This document shows positions 44,729 through 57,546 of a stretch of DNA of 64,000 nucleotides, one piece after another. Below the pieces are notes generated by a model that worked only from the letters and a program-made list of their open reading frames with translations, was not told the DNA's origin and made no database searches. Origin of the DNA: Eutreptiella sp. 'Long Island Sound 2002' (Eukaryota; Euglenozoa; Euglenophyceae; Eutreptiales; Eutreptiaceae); assembly GCA_964036045.1 (NCBI GenBank), contig OZ038384.1:99736871-99800870 (forward strand), in the 5' to 3' direction. The position numbers and the translations under genes are program-made. Position 1 is the first letter of the stretch. Each line of letters begins with the position of its first letter.

Positions 44729-44856
44729 GCTCATTTCAGGATATGGGTGACTCGGTAGGATCTGCCCGTTCCTAGACAGGCAGATCCTACCGAGTCCGGT
44801 TAGGAACGGGCAGAGCCTACCGAGTCGGTAATAGTCACCCATATCCTAAAATGAGC
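44729..44856. repeat. Foldback element between 5S and type-2 SL (unit 3)
   Basis: Complete 128-bp copy with perfect inner arms, as in unit 2. Confidence 0.87.
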
Positions 44857-45061
44857 TATTGACACAATAACCCCCCCCTATTTCGGGGTCGCTGAGTCCA
44901 AAACGTCACTCACATTGCAAATCCGAGACAGTGGCGTTGATCTATGGCGGAGGGGGGTCCTAACGAGCGGTGGGGGGTCCGAAAAACCCCCCTGCCAACA
45001 TGCGTGCGCGTGAAAAAGCTGCCACGCACACGTGATGCCACGCACACGCTGACAGAGGTAC

Positions 45062-45162
45062 ACTTTCTGAGTGTCTATTTTTTTTCCGTATATACTTGCT
45101 CCTTCGTAGGCAGCTTTGGTGCTTTCAGCGCCACTTTGTGGAGGCCAATGGGCCAATCTCCT
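45062..45162 (+). ncRNA. Spliced-leader RNA gene, type 2 (unit 3)
   Basis: Identical by eye to the type-2 gene at 34192-34292: leader ACTTTCTGAGTGTCTA, eight T, CC, donor GTATAT, both hairpins and CACTTTGTGG intact. It has the full upstream context of 5S gene and foldback element. Confidence 0.92.
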
Positions 45163-45278
45163 TCCAAAACCAAAGCGCTTCCCACCTGGCATGTACGTGT
45201 GAACCATTTTCTGGTTGATAAAGCTGAGGCGCACAAAAAACCTCAATTGATGAGGCATGGATTGCAAGTAGAAAGCTT

Positions 45279-48200
45279 TATCCCCTCGCGTGAGGGGATA
45301 ATTTTAAATTATTCCCTCGCTTTAGGGTAAAGATAGGGTTAGGGTTAGAAATTCTCCCTTGATGCGAAAGGAGATTATGAAAACATTGTATGATGTGACG
45401 GGATAGTTTTAAATTATCCCCTCGCGCGAGGGGATAATTTTAAATTATCCCCTCGCTTTGGGGTAAAGGGTTAGGGTTAGGGTTGGAAATTCTCCCTTGA
45501 CGCTAAAGGAGATTATGAAAACGTTGTATGATGTGAGGGGATAGTTTTAAATTATCCCCTCGCGTGAGGGGATACTTTTAAATTATCCCCTCGCGCGAGG
45601 GGATACTTTTAAATTATCCCCTCGCTTTAGGGTAAAGATAGGGTTACGGTTGGAAATTCTCCCTTGATGCGAAACGAGAATATGAAAATGTTGTATGATG
45701 TGAGGGGATAATTTTAAATTATCCCATCACGCGAGGGGATAATTTAAAATTATCCCCTCGCTTTGGGGTAAAGATAGGGTTAGGGTTGGAAATTCTCCCT
45801 TGACGCGAAAGGAGATTATGAAAACGTTGTATGATGTGAGGGGATAGTTTTAAATTATCCCCTCGCGTGAGGGGATAGTTTTAAATTATCCCCTCGCGCG
45901 AGGGGATACTTTTAAATTATCCCCTCGCTTTAGGGTAAAGATAGGGTTACGGTTGGAAATTCTCCCTTGATGCGAAAGGAGATTATGAAAACATTGTATG
46001 ATGTGAGGGGATAGTTTTAAATTATCCCCTCGCGCGAGGGGATAATTTTAAATTATCCCCTCGCTTTGGGGTAAAGGGTTAGCGTTAGGGTTGGAAATTC
46101 TCCCTTGATGCGAAAGGAGATTATGAAAACGTTGTATGATGTGAGGGGATAGTTTTAAATTATCCCCTCGCGTGAGGGGATACTTTTAAATTATCCCCTC
46201 GCGCGAGGGGATACTTTTAAATTATCCCCTCGCTTTAGGGTAAAGATAGGGTTAGGGTTGGAAATTCTCCCTTGACGCGAAAGGAGATTATGAAAACGTT
46301 GTATGATGTGAGGGGATACTTTTAAATTATCCCCTCGCTTTAGGGTAAAGATAGCGTTACGGTTGGAAATTCTCCCTTGATGCGAAAGGAGATTATGAAA
46401 ACATTGTATGATGTGACGGGATAGTTTTAAATTATCCCCTCGCGCGAGGGGATAATTTTAAATTATCCCCTCGCTTTGGGGTAAAGGGTTAGCGTTAGGG
46501 TTGGAAATTCTCCCTTGATGCGAAAGGAGATTATGAAAACGTTGTATGATGTGAGGGGATAGTTTTAAATTATCCCCTCGCGTGAGGGGATACTTTTAAA
46601 TTATCCCCTCGCGCGAGGGGATACTTTTAAATTATCCCCTCGCTTTAGGGTAAAGATAGGGTTAGGGGTAGAAATTCTCCCTTGATGCGAAAGGAGATTA
46701 TGAAAACATTGTATGATGTGAGGGGATAGTTTTAAATTATCCCCTCGCGCGAGGGGATAATTCTAAATTATCCCCTCGCTTTGGGGTAAAGATAGGGTTA
46801 GGGTTGGAAATTCTCCCTTGACGCGAAAGGAGATTATGAAAACGTTGTATGATGTGAGGGGATAGTTTTAAATTATCCCCTCGCGTGAGGGGATACTTTT
46901 AAATTATCCCCTCGCGCGAGGGGATACTTTTAAAGTATACCCTCGCTTTAGGGTAAAGATAGGGTTACGGTTGGAAATTCTCCCTTGATGCGAAACGAGA
47001 ATATGAAAATGTTGTATGATGTGAGGGGATAATTTTAAATTATCCCATCACGCGAGGGGATAATTTTAAATTATCCCCTCGCTTTGGGGTAAAGATAGGG
47101 TTAGGGTTGGAAATTCTCCCTTGATGCGAAAGGAGATTATGAAAACGTTGTATGATGTGAGGGGATAGTTTTAAATTATCCCCTCGCGTGAGGGGATAGT
47201 TTTAAATTATCCCCTCGCGCGAGGGGATACTTTTAAATTATCCCCTCGCTTTAGGGTAAAGATAGGGTTACGGTTGGAAATTCTCCCTTGATGCGAAAGG
47301 AGATTATGAAAACATTGTATGATGTGAGGGGATAGTTTTAAATTATCCCCTCGCGCGAGGGGCTAATTTTAAATTATCCCCTCGCGCGAGGGGATAATTT
47401 TAAATTATCCCCTCGCTTTGGGGTAAAGGGTTAGGGTTAGGGTTGGAAATTCTCCCTTGACGCGAAAGGAGATTATGAAAACGTTGTATGATGTGAGGGG
47501 ATAGTTTTAAATTATCCCCTCGCGTGAGGGGATACTTTTAAATTATCCCCTCGCGCGAGGGGATACTTTTAAATTATCCCCTCGCTTTAGGGTAAAGCTA
47601 GGGTTACGGTTGGAAATTCTCCCTTGATGCGAAAGGAGATTATGAAAATGTTGTATGATGTGAGGGGATAATTTTAAATTATCCCATCACGCGAGGGGAT
47701 AATTTTAAATTATCCCCTCGCTTTGGGGTAAAGATAGGGTTAGGGTTGGAAATTCTCCCTTGACGCGAAAGGAGATTATGAAAACGTTGTATGATGTGAG
47801 GGGATAGTTTTAAATTATCCCCTCGCGTGAGGGGATAATTTTGAATTATCCCCTCGCGCGAGGGGATACTTTTAAATTATCCCCTCGCTTTAGGGTAAAG
47901 ATAGCGTTACGGTTGGAAATTCTCCCTTGATGCGAAAGGAGATTATGAAAACATTGTATGATGTGAGGGGATAGTTTTAAATTATCCCCTCGCGCGAGGG
48001 GATAATTTTAAATCATCCCCTCGCTTTGGGGTAAAGGGTTAGGGTTAGGGTTGGAAATTCTCCCTTGACGCGAAAGGAGATTATGAAAACGTTGTATGAT
48101 GTGAGGGGATAGTTTTAAATTATCCCGTCGCGTGATGGATTGTTTTAAATTATAGCCTCGCGCGAGGGGATACTTTTAAATTATCCCCTCGCTTTAGGGC

Positions 48201-49425
48201 AAAGCTAGGGTTACGGTTGGAAATTCTCCCTTGATGCGAAAGGAGATTATGAAAATGTTGTATGATGTGAGGGGATAATTTTAAATTATCCCATCACGCG
48301 AGGGGATAATTTTAAATTATCCCCTCGCTTTGGGGTAAAGATAGGGTTAGGGTTGGAAATTCTCCCTTGACGCGAAAGGAGATTATGAAAACTTTGTATG
48401 ATGTGAGGGGATAGTTTTAAATTATCCCCTCGCGTGAGGGGATAGTTTTAAATTATTGCCTCGCGCGAGGGGATACCTTTAAATTATCCCCTCGCTTTAG
48501 GGTAAAGATAGGGTTAGGGGTAGAAATTCTCCCTTGATGCGAAAGGAGATTATGAAAACATTGTATGATGTGAGGGGATAGTTTTAAATTATCCCCTCGC
48601 GCGAGGGGATAATTTTAAATTATCTGCTCGCTTTGGGGTAAAGATAGGGTAAGGGTTGGAAATTCTCCCTTGACGCGAAAGGAGATTATGAAAACGTTGT
48701 ATGATGTGAGGGGATAGTTTTAAATTATCCCCTCGCGTGAGGGGATAGTTTTAAATTATCCCTTGCGCGAGGGGATACTTTTAAATTATCCCCTCGCTTT
48801 AGGGTAAAGATAGGGTTACGGTTGGAAATTCTCCCTTGATACGAAACGAGAATATGAAAATGTTGTATGATGTGAGGGGATAATTTTAAATTATCCCATC
48901 ACGCGAGGGGATAATTTTAAATTATCCCCTCGCTTTGGGGTAAAGATAGGGTTAGGGTTGGAAATCCTCCCTTGACGCGAAAGGAGATTATGAAAACGTT
49001 GTATGATGTGAGGGGATAGTTTTAAATTATCCCCTCGCGTGAGGGGATAGTTTTAAATTATCCCCTCGCGCGAGGGGATACTTTTAAATTATCCCCTCGC
49101 TTTAGGGTAAAGATAGGGTTACGGTTGGAAATTCTCCCTTGATGCGAAAGGAGATTATGAAAACATTGTATGATGTGAGGGGATAGTTTTAAATTATCCC
49201 CTCGCGCGAGGGGATAATTTCAAATTATCCCCTCGCTTTGGGGTAAAGGGTTAGGGTTAGGGTTGGAAATTCTCCCTTGACGCGAAAGGAGATTATGAAA
49301 ACGTTGTATGATGTGAGGGGATAGGTTTAAATTTTCCCCTCGCGTGAGGGGATGATTTTAAATTATCCCCTCGCGCGAGGGGATAATTTTAAATTATCCC
49401 CTCGCTTTGGGGTAAAGATAGGGTT
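45279..49425. repeat. TATCCCC palindromic satellite (unit 3, 4.1 kb)
   Basis: Almost the same length and order of variants as in unit 2, with scattered substitutions, so units 2 and 3 share a recent common ancestor over this array. Confidence 0.96.
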
Positions 49426-50624
49426 AGCTATATTATCTCTAACCCATCGTGTGAGGGGATAATTTTAAATTATCCCCTCGCGCGAGAGGATAATTATGCA
49501 AAAGTGTTTGACCCCTCTTGGACCCTTTTGCGATCCTGAAATGCCCCAATGTCAAGCCCTCTTCGAATTTTTGGAGGCTTGGGGGGGGGGACAATGGGTA
49601 ACCGGAGAGTGTTGAGGGGACTGGGACTGAGTATTTGAAACCAAAATGCAGCACGTGCACTGCTTTATGATCATTTACTTCAGCCTGAAACCTTGAGCCC
49701 GAATAAGTGGACCCCCCCCCATTTCCCCGGGTTCCATAGTGACAATGAGAGTTGGAGTGTCCGTTGCTGCACCGCTACGATGCCCACCCCCTGCGTGTGA
49801 TAGGACACTGTGCGCCACTCAAAGGATGGGCCTTGCTCCAACGTCCTTTGAAAGGGGTGGGCCTTTCAGCATTTCAAAGGGGGGGGTGCTTTTACGGCAA
49901 GGGGAGGGCGGGGGCTTTTGGGGCGGGATGGCATCCTTTGGCACCGTGTATTTTGAACCGCAGCTTGGTGCTTTTCATTTGCTTTGATGTGTACAAGGAC
50001 GGTGGGCCAAAACCAATGATTCGAGGGTAAAATCCAAGGACCGCAAGTTAAAATGCAGGCAGCGAAGGGTAAATGCAAAACGTCTATGGGAAAACCCCTA
50101 GGACCAAAAGGTAGAACCCAAGGACCAAAGGGTAACATCCAAAGACAAGAGGGTTTCTTCCCTTTTGATACAATGCCCAAAGTCACACACTGAAATGGTC
50201 CTTTGAAAGGGGTGGCCCTTTGTCCAAAAGCATTCCAAAAGAGCAAAATCCTTTCAAACGGGTGCGGTTTGCTCCAACTACTCTTGAAAAGGGTGGGCCT
50301 TGCTCCAAAATTCGGTAAAAAGGGGTTGGTCCTCGCCCCATAGCCTTCAAATGGGTGTGCCTTGTTCCCAACACCTTTTCAAAGGCTGGGCCTTGCTCCA
50401 AAGTTTTTTGAAATGGGTGGGCCTTGGTCCGAAAGCATTTCAAAAGAGTAAAATCCTTTCAAACGGGTGCGGTTTGCTCCAGTTACTCTTGAAAAGGGTG
50501 GGCCTTGCTCCAAAATTCGGTAAAATGGGTCGGTCTTGGTCCCAGAATGCAAAAATATGAGACGAAGGCGTCTAAACACAGAAATGTTGAATATTGAAGC
50601 TCGTTTTGTTTTTGATTGATGGTT
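49426..50624. repeat. Macro-repeat head block (unit 4)
   Basis: Copy of 16741-17939, nearly identical (GGGGTGGCCC for GGGGTGGGCC near 50210). Confidence 0.9.
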
Positions 50625-50900
50625 GCAAGATCCATAGACCTGGTCTATAGACGATTTCATGGTCTATAGACCTGGTCTATAGACCTAGTTTATAGACCTG
50701 GTCTATAGACAGTCAGTCCACCATCCAGAGACTTGGTCCAAAGACCAGATTCTATTGGATCTATAGACGAGCTGGATGCATACTGTGGATCCTTTCAAAT
50801 GAGCGTTCCATTGTCTATGGACCTGGTCCATAGGCGGTTGTATGATCTATAGACGTGGTCTATAGACCGTTTCATTGGTCTATAGCCCTAGTTTATAGAC
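50625..50900. repeat. GGTCTATAGACC block (unit 4)
   Basis: Copy of the unit 1 block. Confidence 0.9.
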
Positions 50901-51469
50901 CGCTTTGGGCCACCCCCCGCTTGGGTTGGTTTCCCAACGGCTACGTTTTCTAGGGTGTTCATGGCTTTTTTGCACTCCCGGCACCTTCCTCTAGAGACTA
51001 GTGTCGCTTTCACGCCCTTCGCTTTAGGGTAAAGATAGGGTTAGGGTTAGAATTTCTCCGAGCTGCATTAATGTCCGGCGCTCGCCAATAAAATCGGGGT
51101 AAAAATTGGGTATGTTTTTCGCCACACAAGGAGGCTGCTGGTTATACTTTGCACTGCACCACTGCCTCCTACCACCTTCACGCTGCTTTTCACTTCACAA
51201 ATGCCTTCGTCTGTATCAGTACATCATTTTTCAACCCAACGTAGCTCATCCGGCATGCTCACTTTGTTTTTCCTAGTTTCAGCAAAGTGGTAATAAAAAA
51301 AGCAACTTTAGAAGTTTCTTATCAGAATTAAGCAGAAATACTTTCACATACTTAGGGTCGGTAGCAAAATGATTGGGCGCGGTACTTTGTGGTATCCCAT
51401 CACCTGCCTCAAAAGGTCAAGCGGTTCGCAAAACACATAAGTACCCACTTTTTGCAGTCGTACTCTTGA
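50901..51469. other. Linker and E block (unit 4)
   Basis: Near-identical to 18216-18784; no gene recognised. Confidence 0.6.
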
Positions 51470-51597
51470 GATCATTTCAGGATATGGGTGACTCGGTAGG
51501 ATCTGCCCGTTCCTAGACAGGCAGATCCAACCGAGTCTGGTTAGGAACGGGCAGAGCCTACCGAGTCAGTAATAGTCACCCATATCCTAAAATGAGC
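51470..51597. repeat. Foldback element (unit 4, upstream of type-1 SL)
   Basis: Complete 128-bp copy. Confidence 0.85.
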
Positions 51598-51803
51598 TAT
51601 TGACACAGTAACCGCCCCCTATTTCGGGGTCGCTGAGTCCAAAACGTCACTCATTTTGCGAATCCGAGACGGTGGCGTCGAGCTATGGGGGAGGGGGGTC
51701 CTAACGAGCGGTTGGGGGTCCGAAAACCCCGCTTGCGAACATGCGTTGGCGTGAAGGCGTCGCCTGGCACACCTTATGCCACACACACGCTGCACACGGG
51801 TAC

Positions 51804-51904
51804 ACACTCTGAGTGTCTATTTTTTTTCGGTATCTACTCGCTCCTTACTAGGCAGCTTTGGTGCTTTCAGCGCCACTTTGTGGAGGCCAATGGGCCAATC
51901 TCCT
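51804..51904 (+). ncRNA. Spliced-leader RNA gene, type 1 (unit 4)
   Basis: Identical by eye to the other type-1 genes, including the ACACTCTGAG leader start and CG|GTATCT donor. No 5S gene upstream. Confidence 0.88.
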
Positions 51905-52095
51905 CCAAAACCAAAGTCCTTTCCACCTGGAATCCCGTTCATAGGCTCATGCTTAGCACCCATCATTTAGTCCGCACACATGTCCCTCCCGGGGGTCTCT
52001 CTCCCCCCCTATCCCTCCCTTGGGGTCCCGTTCCCCCTTCCCTTTCATCTTCCACCCTTGCGGGATGCTCCATTCCCCGCTCCAACGGTCCGACA

Positions 52096-52558
52096 GAAAA
52101 TGCACAATCGTCCAGCGGACATTTAAAAAATTGTCCGAAAAAAATCGTCAGCGGGACAACTCATTGCAGCCTGTGGTAAGTAAAAGTGGCTATGAAACAA
52201 CGAATAAAGTTCTGTCCGTCAAATGCTACGAAAGACAAATCGTCCGACGGACAATAAAAAATTGTCCGACGGACAATATAAAATTGTCCGTCGGACAAAA
52301 GGATAAGGTTCTGTCCGTCAAATGCTACGAAAGACAAATCGTCCGACGGACAATAAAAAATTGTCCGACGGACAATTTAAAATTGTCCGAAAAAAATCGT
52401 CAGCGGGACAACTCATTGCAGCCTGTGGTAAGTAAAAGTGGCTGTGAAACAACGAATAAAGTTATGTCCGTCAAATGCTACGAAGGACAAATCGTCCGAC
52501 GGACAATAAAAAATTGTCCGGCGGACAATTTAAAATTGTCCGTCGGACAAAAGGATAA
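52096..52558. repeat. TTGTCCG satellite (unit 4, 463 bp)
   Basis: Exactly 405 bp (153 + 252) shorter than unit 1, with the same boundaries. Confidence 0.95.
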
Positions 52559-53464
52559 GGTTAGGGGGAATATCCTATTGTCCGTCGGACATTTTTTTTT
52601 GGTTTTTTTTTCGCTCTATGCATCCTAGCTATCTGGGTGAACCCTGCTGCCCTGGTGCTTTAACCGAACCACAGCATGCATTGTGATTCAAAAGCTCATG
52701 CACTGCACCCAGCTGGGTAGCACAGCTGTGGCTAGGGTAGTCAACAGTGAAGCAAAAAAATGCACGGCGATTGCAGAGCCTCTGAGCACCCTGCAAGACA
52801 ACGTGGATTATCCACGCTGAACGTGCTACCTAGTAAAGGTTGAGCCTCAGGGGTGACTCTCTGGCATTAATGTGATGAGATGTTCATTGGTGGATTTGTT
52901 CCCGTAGCAATTGCACAAAAAGCCACCATGCATTGTCATTCAAAATGCATGGCACTCCCCTTGCTGGTCTCTCCGCTGTTTACCACAAACCATACATACA
53001 AAAAAGGCATGTTTCTGGGTAGTTCTCCATAGGCATAGTCGGCAACCCAAGGGACCCCTTCAGGATGTATCCACAGCTTCTGTGCCCCAAGCCAATGGCG
53101 TTGGTGAGGTCTCTGGGATCAGGGCATGGACATCCGAACCCGCTTTGCCAAACCAAAACATTGTCCATCCGCCGCAGCTCCATTAAGGTCCACCGCTCAC
53201 TAGTAAAATCGGGGTAAAAATTCGGGATGTTTTTCGCCACACAAGGAGGGTGCGTGGTATACTTTGCACTGCACCACGGCTTCCTACCACCTTCAGGATG
53301 CATTCCACTTCACAAATGCCTTCCTTCCCATGATTACATCACATTCCAACCCATAGCTGCTCACCCGGGATGCTCCCCTTGCTGGTCTCTCCGCTGTTTA
53401 CCACAAACCATACATACAAAAAAGGCATGTTTCTGGGTAGTTCTCCCTAGGCATAGTCGGCAAC
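52559..53464. repeat. A' block (unit 4, first)
   Basis: Same truncated form as in units 1 and 3, ending at a half foldback element. Confidence 0.9.
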
Positions 53465-53574
53465 CCCGGTTAGGAACGGGCAGAGCCTACCGAGTCGGTA
53501 ATAGTCACCCATATCCTAAAATGAGCTATTGACACAATAACCCCCCCCTATTTCGGGGTCGCTGAGTCCAAAAC
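53465..53574. repeat. Half foldback plus SL-upstream fragment (unit 4)
   Basis: Right half of the foldback element (to 53526) and about 48 bp of SL upstream region, ending GAGTCCAAAACG, where it joins satellite sequence reading AACGAATAAAG. AACG is shared by both partners. Confidence 0.85.
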
Positions 53575-53679
53575 GAATAAAGTTATGTCCGTCAAATGCT
53601 ACGAAGGACAAATCGTCCGACGGACAATAAAAAATTGTCCGGCGGACAAATTAAAATTGTCCGTCGGACAAAAGGATAA
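53575..53679. repeat. TTGTCCG satellite fragment (unit 4)
   Basis: About 105 bp of the satellite (AATAAAGTTATGTCCGTC onward), followed as usual by the GGTTAGGGGGAATATCC boundary of an A' block. Confidence 0.9.
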
Positions 53680-54634
53680 GGTTAGGGGGAATATCCTATT
53701 GTCCGTCGGACATTTTTTTTTGGTTTTTTTTTCGCTCTATGCATCCTAGCTATCTGGGTGAACCCTGCTGCCCTGGTGCTTTAACCGAACCACAGCATGC
53801 ATTGTGATTCAAAAGCTCATGCACTGCACCCAGCTGGGTAGCACAGCTGTGGCTAGGGTAGTCAACAGTGAAGCAAAAAAATGCACGGCGATTGCAGAGC
53901 CTCTGAGCACCCTGCAAGACAACGTGGATTATCCACGCTGAACGTGCTACCTAGTAAAGGTTGAGCCTCAGAGGTGACTCTCTGGCATTAATGTGATGAG
54001 ATGTTCATTGGTGGATTTGTTCCCGTAGCAATTGCACAAAAAGCCACCATGCATTGTCATTCAAAATGCATGGCACTCCCCTTGCTGGTCTCTCCGCTGT
54101 TTACCACAAACCATACATACAAAAAAGGCATGTTTCTGGGTAGTTCTCCATAGGCATAGTCGGCAACCCAAGGGACCCCTTCAGGATGTATCCACAGCTT
54201 CTGTGCCCCAAGCCAATGGCGTTGGTGAGGTCTCTGGGATCAGGGCATGGACATCCGAACCCGCTTTGCCAAACCAAAACATTGTCCATCCGCCGCAGCT
54301 CCATTAAGGTCCACCGCTCACTAGTAAAATCGGGGTAAAAATTCGGGATGTTTTTCGCCACACAAGGAGGGTGCGTGGTATACTTTGCACTGCACCACGG
54401 CTTCCTACCACCTTCAGGATGCATTCCACTTCACAAATGCCTTCCTTCCCATGATTACATCACATTCCAACCCATAGCTGCTCACCCGGGATGCTCCCCT
54501 TGCTGGTCTCTCCGCTGTTTACCACAAACCATACATACAAAAAAGGCATGTTTCTGGGTAGTTCTCCCTAGGCATAGTCGGCAACCCAAGGGACCCCTTC
54601 AGGATGTATCCACAGCTTCTGTGCCCCAAGCCAA
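53680..54634. repeat. A' block (unit 4, second)
   Basis: A second A' copy. Its second internal segment is cut at CCCCAAGCCAA and joined to AAGGCTAAAAAGGATTTC, the sequence found near 31281 in unit 2. Confidence 0.9.
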
Positions 54635-54749
54635 AGGCTAAAAAGGATTTCAAAAATTTGCTGAACGAGGAATCTCAACAACCCTATCTCCTTGAGGGAA
54701 TATATGAATGGTCCAAATGCTCGATCTAGCCGTTTTGTTTTTGATTGAT
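54635..54749. other. Short spacer shared with 31281-31397
   Basis: About 110 bp matching the right end of the unit 2 spacer; no gene seen. Confidence 0.6.
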
Positions 54750-55030
54750 GGTTCCAAGATCCATAGACCTGGTCTATAGACGATTCCATGGTCTATAGAC
54801 CTGGTCTATAGACCTGGTTTATAGACCTGGTCTATAGACAGTCAGTCCACCATCCATAGACTTGGTCCAAAGACCAGATTCTATTGGATCTATAGACGAG
54901 CTGGATGCATACTGTGGATCCTTTCCAATGAGCGTTCCATTGTCTATGGACCTGGTCTATGGACGGTTGTATGATCTATAGACGTGGTCTATAGACCGTT
55001 TCATTGGTCTATAGCCCTAGTTTATAGACC
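54750..55030. repeat. GGTCTATAGACC block (unit 4, second)
   Basis: Copy of the block at 31398-31680. Confidence 0.9.
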
Positions 55031-55545
55031 GCTTTGGGCCACCCCCCGCTTGGGTTGGTTTCCCAACGGCTACGTTTTCTAGGGTGTTCATGGCTTTTTT
55101 GCACTCCCGGCACCTTCCTCTAGAGACTAGTGTCGCTTTCACGCCCTTCGCTTTAGGGTAAAGATAGGGTTAGGGTTAGAATTTCTCCGAGCTGCACGTC
55201 ACCATAGTCAGTATATGGTTTAGCGACCGTGGTGCTGAAATTTGCCAGCTGTCAATGGAGCCTCATGATTGCAGCCACCCTGGCGTCCAGGCCCAATCAG
55301 GCCGTCGCAATGGCAACAGAATGAGGGCCATGTCGCCCTCATTCGGCGCCCTGCGCGACCCGACAGTGTGTTGTTATGGGCGCAAGGCTTTCTTCATCGC
55401 TGCTTGCCTGTCCACTGGTCGCGCAGACTACTGACCTTACCGCAGCGGTAAGCTCCTTACCTCTGCAGCTGCCTTGTGAAACGTTTCAGCAATAGCAATA
55501 ACAACAAAATAGTGATGATTCTCCCACCAGCTCAATGACAAAATT
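55031..55545. other. Linker plus hairpin-containing spacer (unit 4)
   Basis: Copy of 31681-32189. One arm of the GGGCC hairpin has a substitution (CATGTCGCCCTC for CATGTGGCCCTC), which breaks one pair. No gene recognised. Confidence 0.4.
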
Positions 55546-55623
55546 TTGCAACTTCAGGTTAGGATCTTCACGGCACCTTCAGGTTAGGATTAGGGTTAGG
55601 GTTAGGTTCAGGCTAGGCTAGGG

Positions 55624-55779
55624 TTAGGACAGGCGGTTGTACAGGCTCAACAGTAGCGTAAACCTCTCTTTAGACAGCGGGTCGGCCTGATTTTTGTCAG
55701 GATGCACCTTAAGAGACAGCCTTAAATAGTTTTTACGAATGGTCTTCTCATCCGCCGCCTCCCCCAGTTCCAAAATCTG
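55624..55779 (-). pseudogene. DnaJ J-domain fragment, truncated (unit 4)
   Basis: Same fragment as at 32269-32424, with intact HPDK motif and the same stop inside a TTAGGG-like tract. The fragment itself shows no visible change while the flanks carry a few substitutions, which reflects recent copying rather than proof of selection. Confidence 0.72.
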
Positions 55780-56936
55780 TCTGTGTGTCGGCGTGTGCTG
55801 TGAGTGTCATTTGAGTGTTCGCGCGTGCTGTGACTTTCATGTGAGTGTCGGCGCGTGCTGTGAGTGTCATTACTTTATTCGCCAAACCACAGCACAGCAC
55901 ACCACACCACCACACCGCACCACACCACAGCACCACACCACACCAATGGTTTCTGATGCACAGGGTGTCAAAGCCGAGACCGCAATGAGAGTGAATGAGA
56001 AGATGAGCGAAGTGAGCAACCACTATCATTGACTGGCCGGATTTCAATGCTGTGGAAGGCAGTACTCCGTTGCTATTCTCTCCCGAGTTGACTGTATGCA
56101 GAGAACCAAGGTCCCCTGGAAACCAACGAAAGTCCCGTCGCCTCGCAACCACTCGATGTGCGACACACTGGACCGCAAAGCCCCGCAAGCACGGAATCGT
56201 TCGAAAGTCTGACGGATTTGGTGACACGCAGGACCACAGGCCCTTCCACCGACCGCAACACCTGTGAACCCCTGCCCCATCCCCTTCCATATGCTCACAA
56301 CACAATTGCCTCCTATTGTCCACACACACCACTGTGTCGTGTGAAGGCCATGGTGTGAAGAAGTTATGATTCTTATTCAAACCTGCATTCTCCCCACTAG
56401 GGGTGCTTTGGTTGTTTATCCACAATTTCAAGTGGCTCAGGCTCATTCAGAACCTTTCCCAGTCCCTGCTCACCCTGTTGCCGTTGTTGTTACAGTACAG
56501 ATGCGCTGCTATTTACTGCCACCTGCTCCTTTGCTGTGCACCATCCAGATGTTTGACGAGTCTTGGTCTGAACATATTGGGGCTCTCCCTCAGTTATTGT
56601 TGGAGAGATCACTACTGTCAATGTTGGTGCCAACATTTTTCCAGATTCAATTGACACTTTGGCGGTGAGCAGACTGAGAATGTGACAAAGGGAATGCCAT
56701 GCTGATTTGCTTTGTGCCAGTGTGTGTGCCAGGAATCCAGTTTTTTGAACGCTGTGCTGAAAATTCCGAAGGAGCACACTGGCTCACCCCATTTTCAGTA
56801 ATCCTTGACAGTTTTCTTGCAGTAGGTTTCTTGCATATGTTGTATTTTTTTTTGTTTGATGCCAGTGCTCAGAGTGTATTGCATGACTACCCCCCTTTCC
56901 CCCCGCCCGCAGACCGGGCGTCCGCGCATGACCAGC
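55780..56936. other. 5S upstream spacer (unit 4)
   Basis: Copy of 32425-33581. Small differences include TTTATTCGCC for TTTGTTCGCC near 55875 and GACCAGCGCGTAC for GATTAATGCGTAC at the 5S start. No gene recognised. Confidence 0.6.
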
Positions 56937-57055
56937 GCGTACGGCCATACTACTGGGAACACACCTGAACCCGTCCGATTTCAGAAGTTAAGCCTAGTCA
57001 GGCCCAGTTAGTACTGAGGTGGGAGACCACTTGGGAACACTGGGTGCTGTACGCT
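56937..57055 (+). rRNA. 5S ribosomal RNA (unit 4)
   Basis: Gene body identical by eye to the copies at 33582 and 44452, followed by a run of six T. The bases just upstream differ from the other copies (ACCAGC in place of ATTAAT), which is notable because the rest of the spacer is nearly unchanged. The type-2 SL gene starts 491 bp downstream. Confidence 0.97.
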
Positions 57056-57213
57056 TTTTTATTGCCCCTTTTCCGGCACCCCCCCGCGGTGCACCCCACG
57101 ACCCCCCTCCAATCCGCTTCCTCCCCTCCCTCCCAACCTGCTGCACACATGGCGCATGTGCCACTGCGTGCCGCCATGCTCCCGGCGGCCCCCTTCCACG
57201 CGCGCCGTCTTGA

Positions 57214-57341
57214 GCTCATTTCAGGATATGGGTGACTCGGTAGGATCTGCCCGTTCCTAGACAGGCAGATCCTACCGAGTCCGGTTAGGAACGGGCAGAG
57301 CCTACCGAGTCGGTAATAGTCACCCATATCCTAAAATGAGC
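57214..57341. repeat. Foldback element between 5S and type-2 SL (unit 4)
   Basis: Complete 128-bp copy with perfect inner arms. Confidence 0.87.
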
Positions 57342-57546
57342 TATTGACACAATAACCCCCCCCTATTTCGGGGTCGCTGAGTCCAAAACGTCACTCACAT
57401 TGCAAATCCGAGACAGTGGCGTTGATCTATGGCGGAGGGGGGTCCTAACGAGCGGTGGGGGGTCCGAAAAACCCCCCTGCCAACATGCGTGCGCGTGAAA
57501 AAGCTGCCACGCACACGTGATGCCACGCACACGCTGACAGAGGTAC

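Larger units (their letters stand above)
38557..49425. repeat. Macro-repeat unit 3 (10869 bp)
   Basis: Same head as unit 2 (offset 13151). The J-domain/5S module is joined directly to a foldback/SL-upstream fragment at 43038, without the 198-bp repeats or second GGTCTATAGACC block. Confidence 0.95.
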
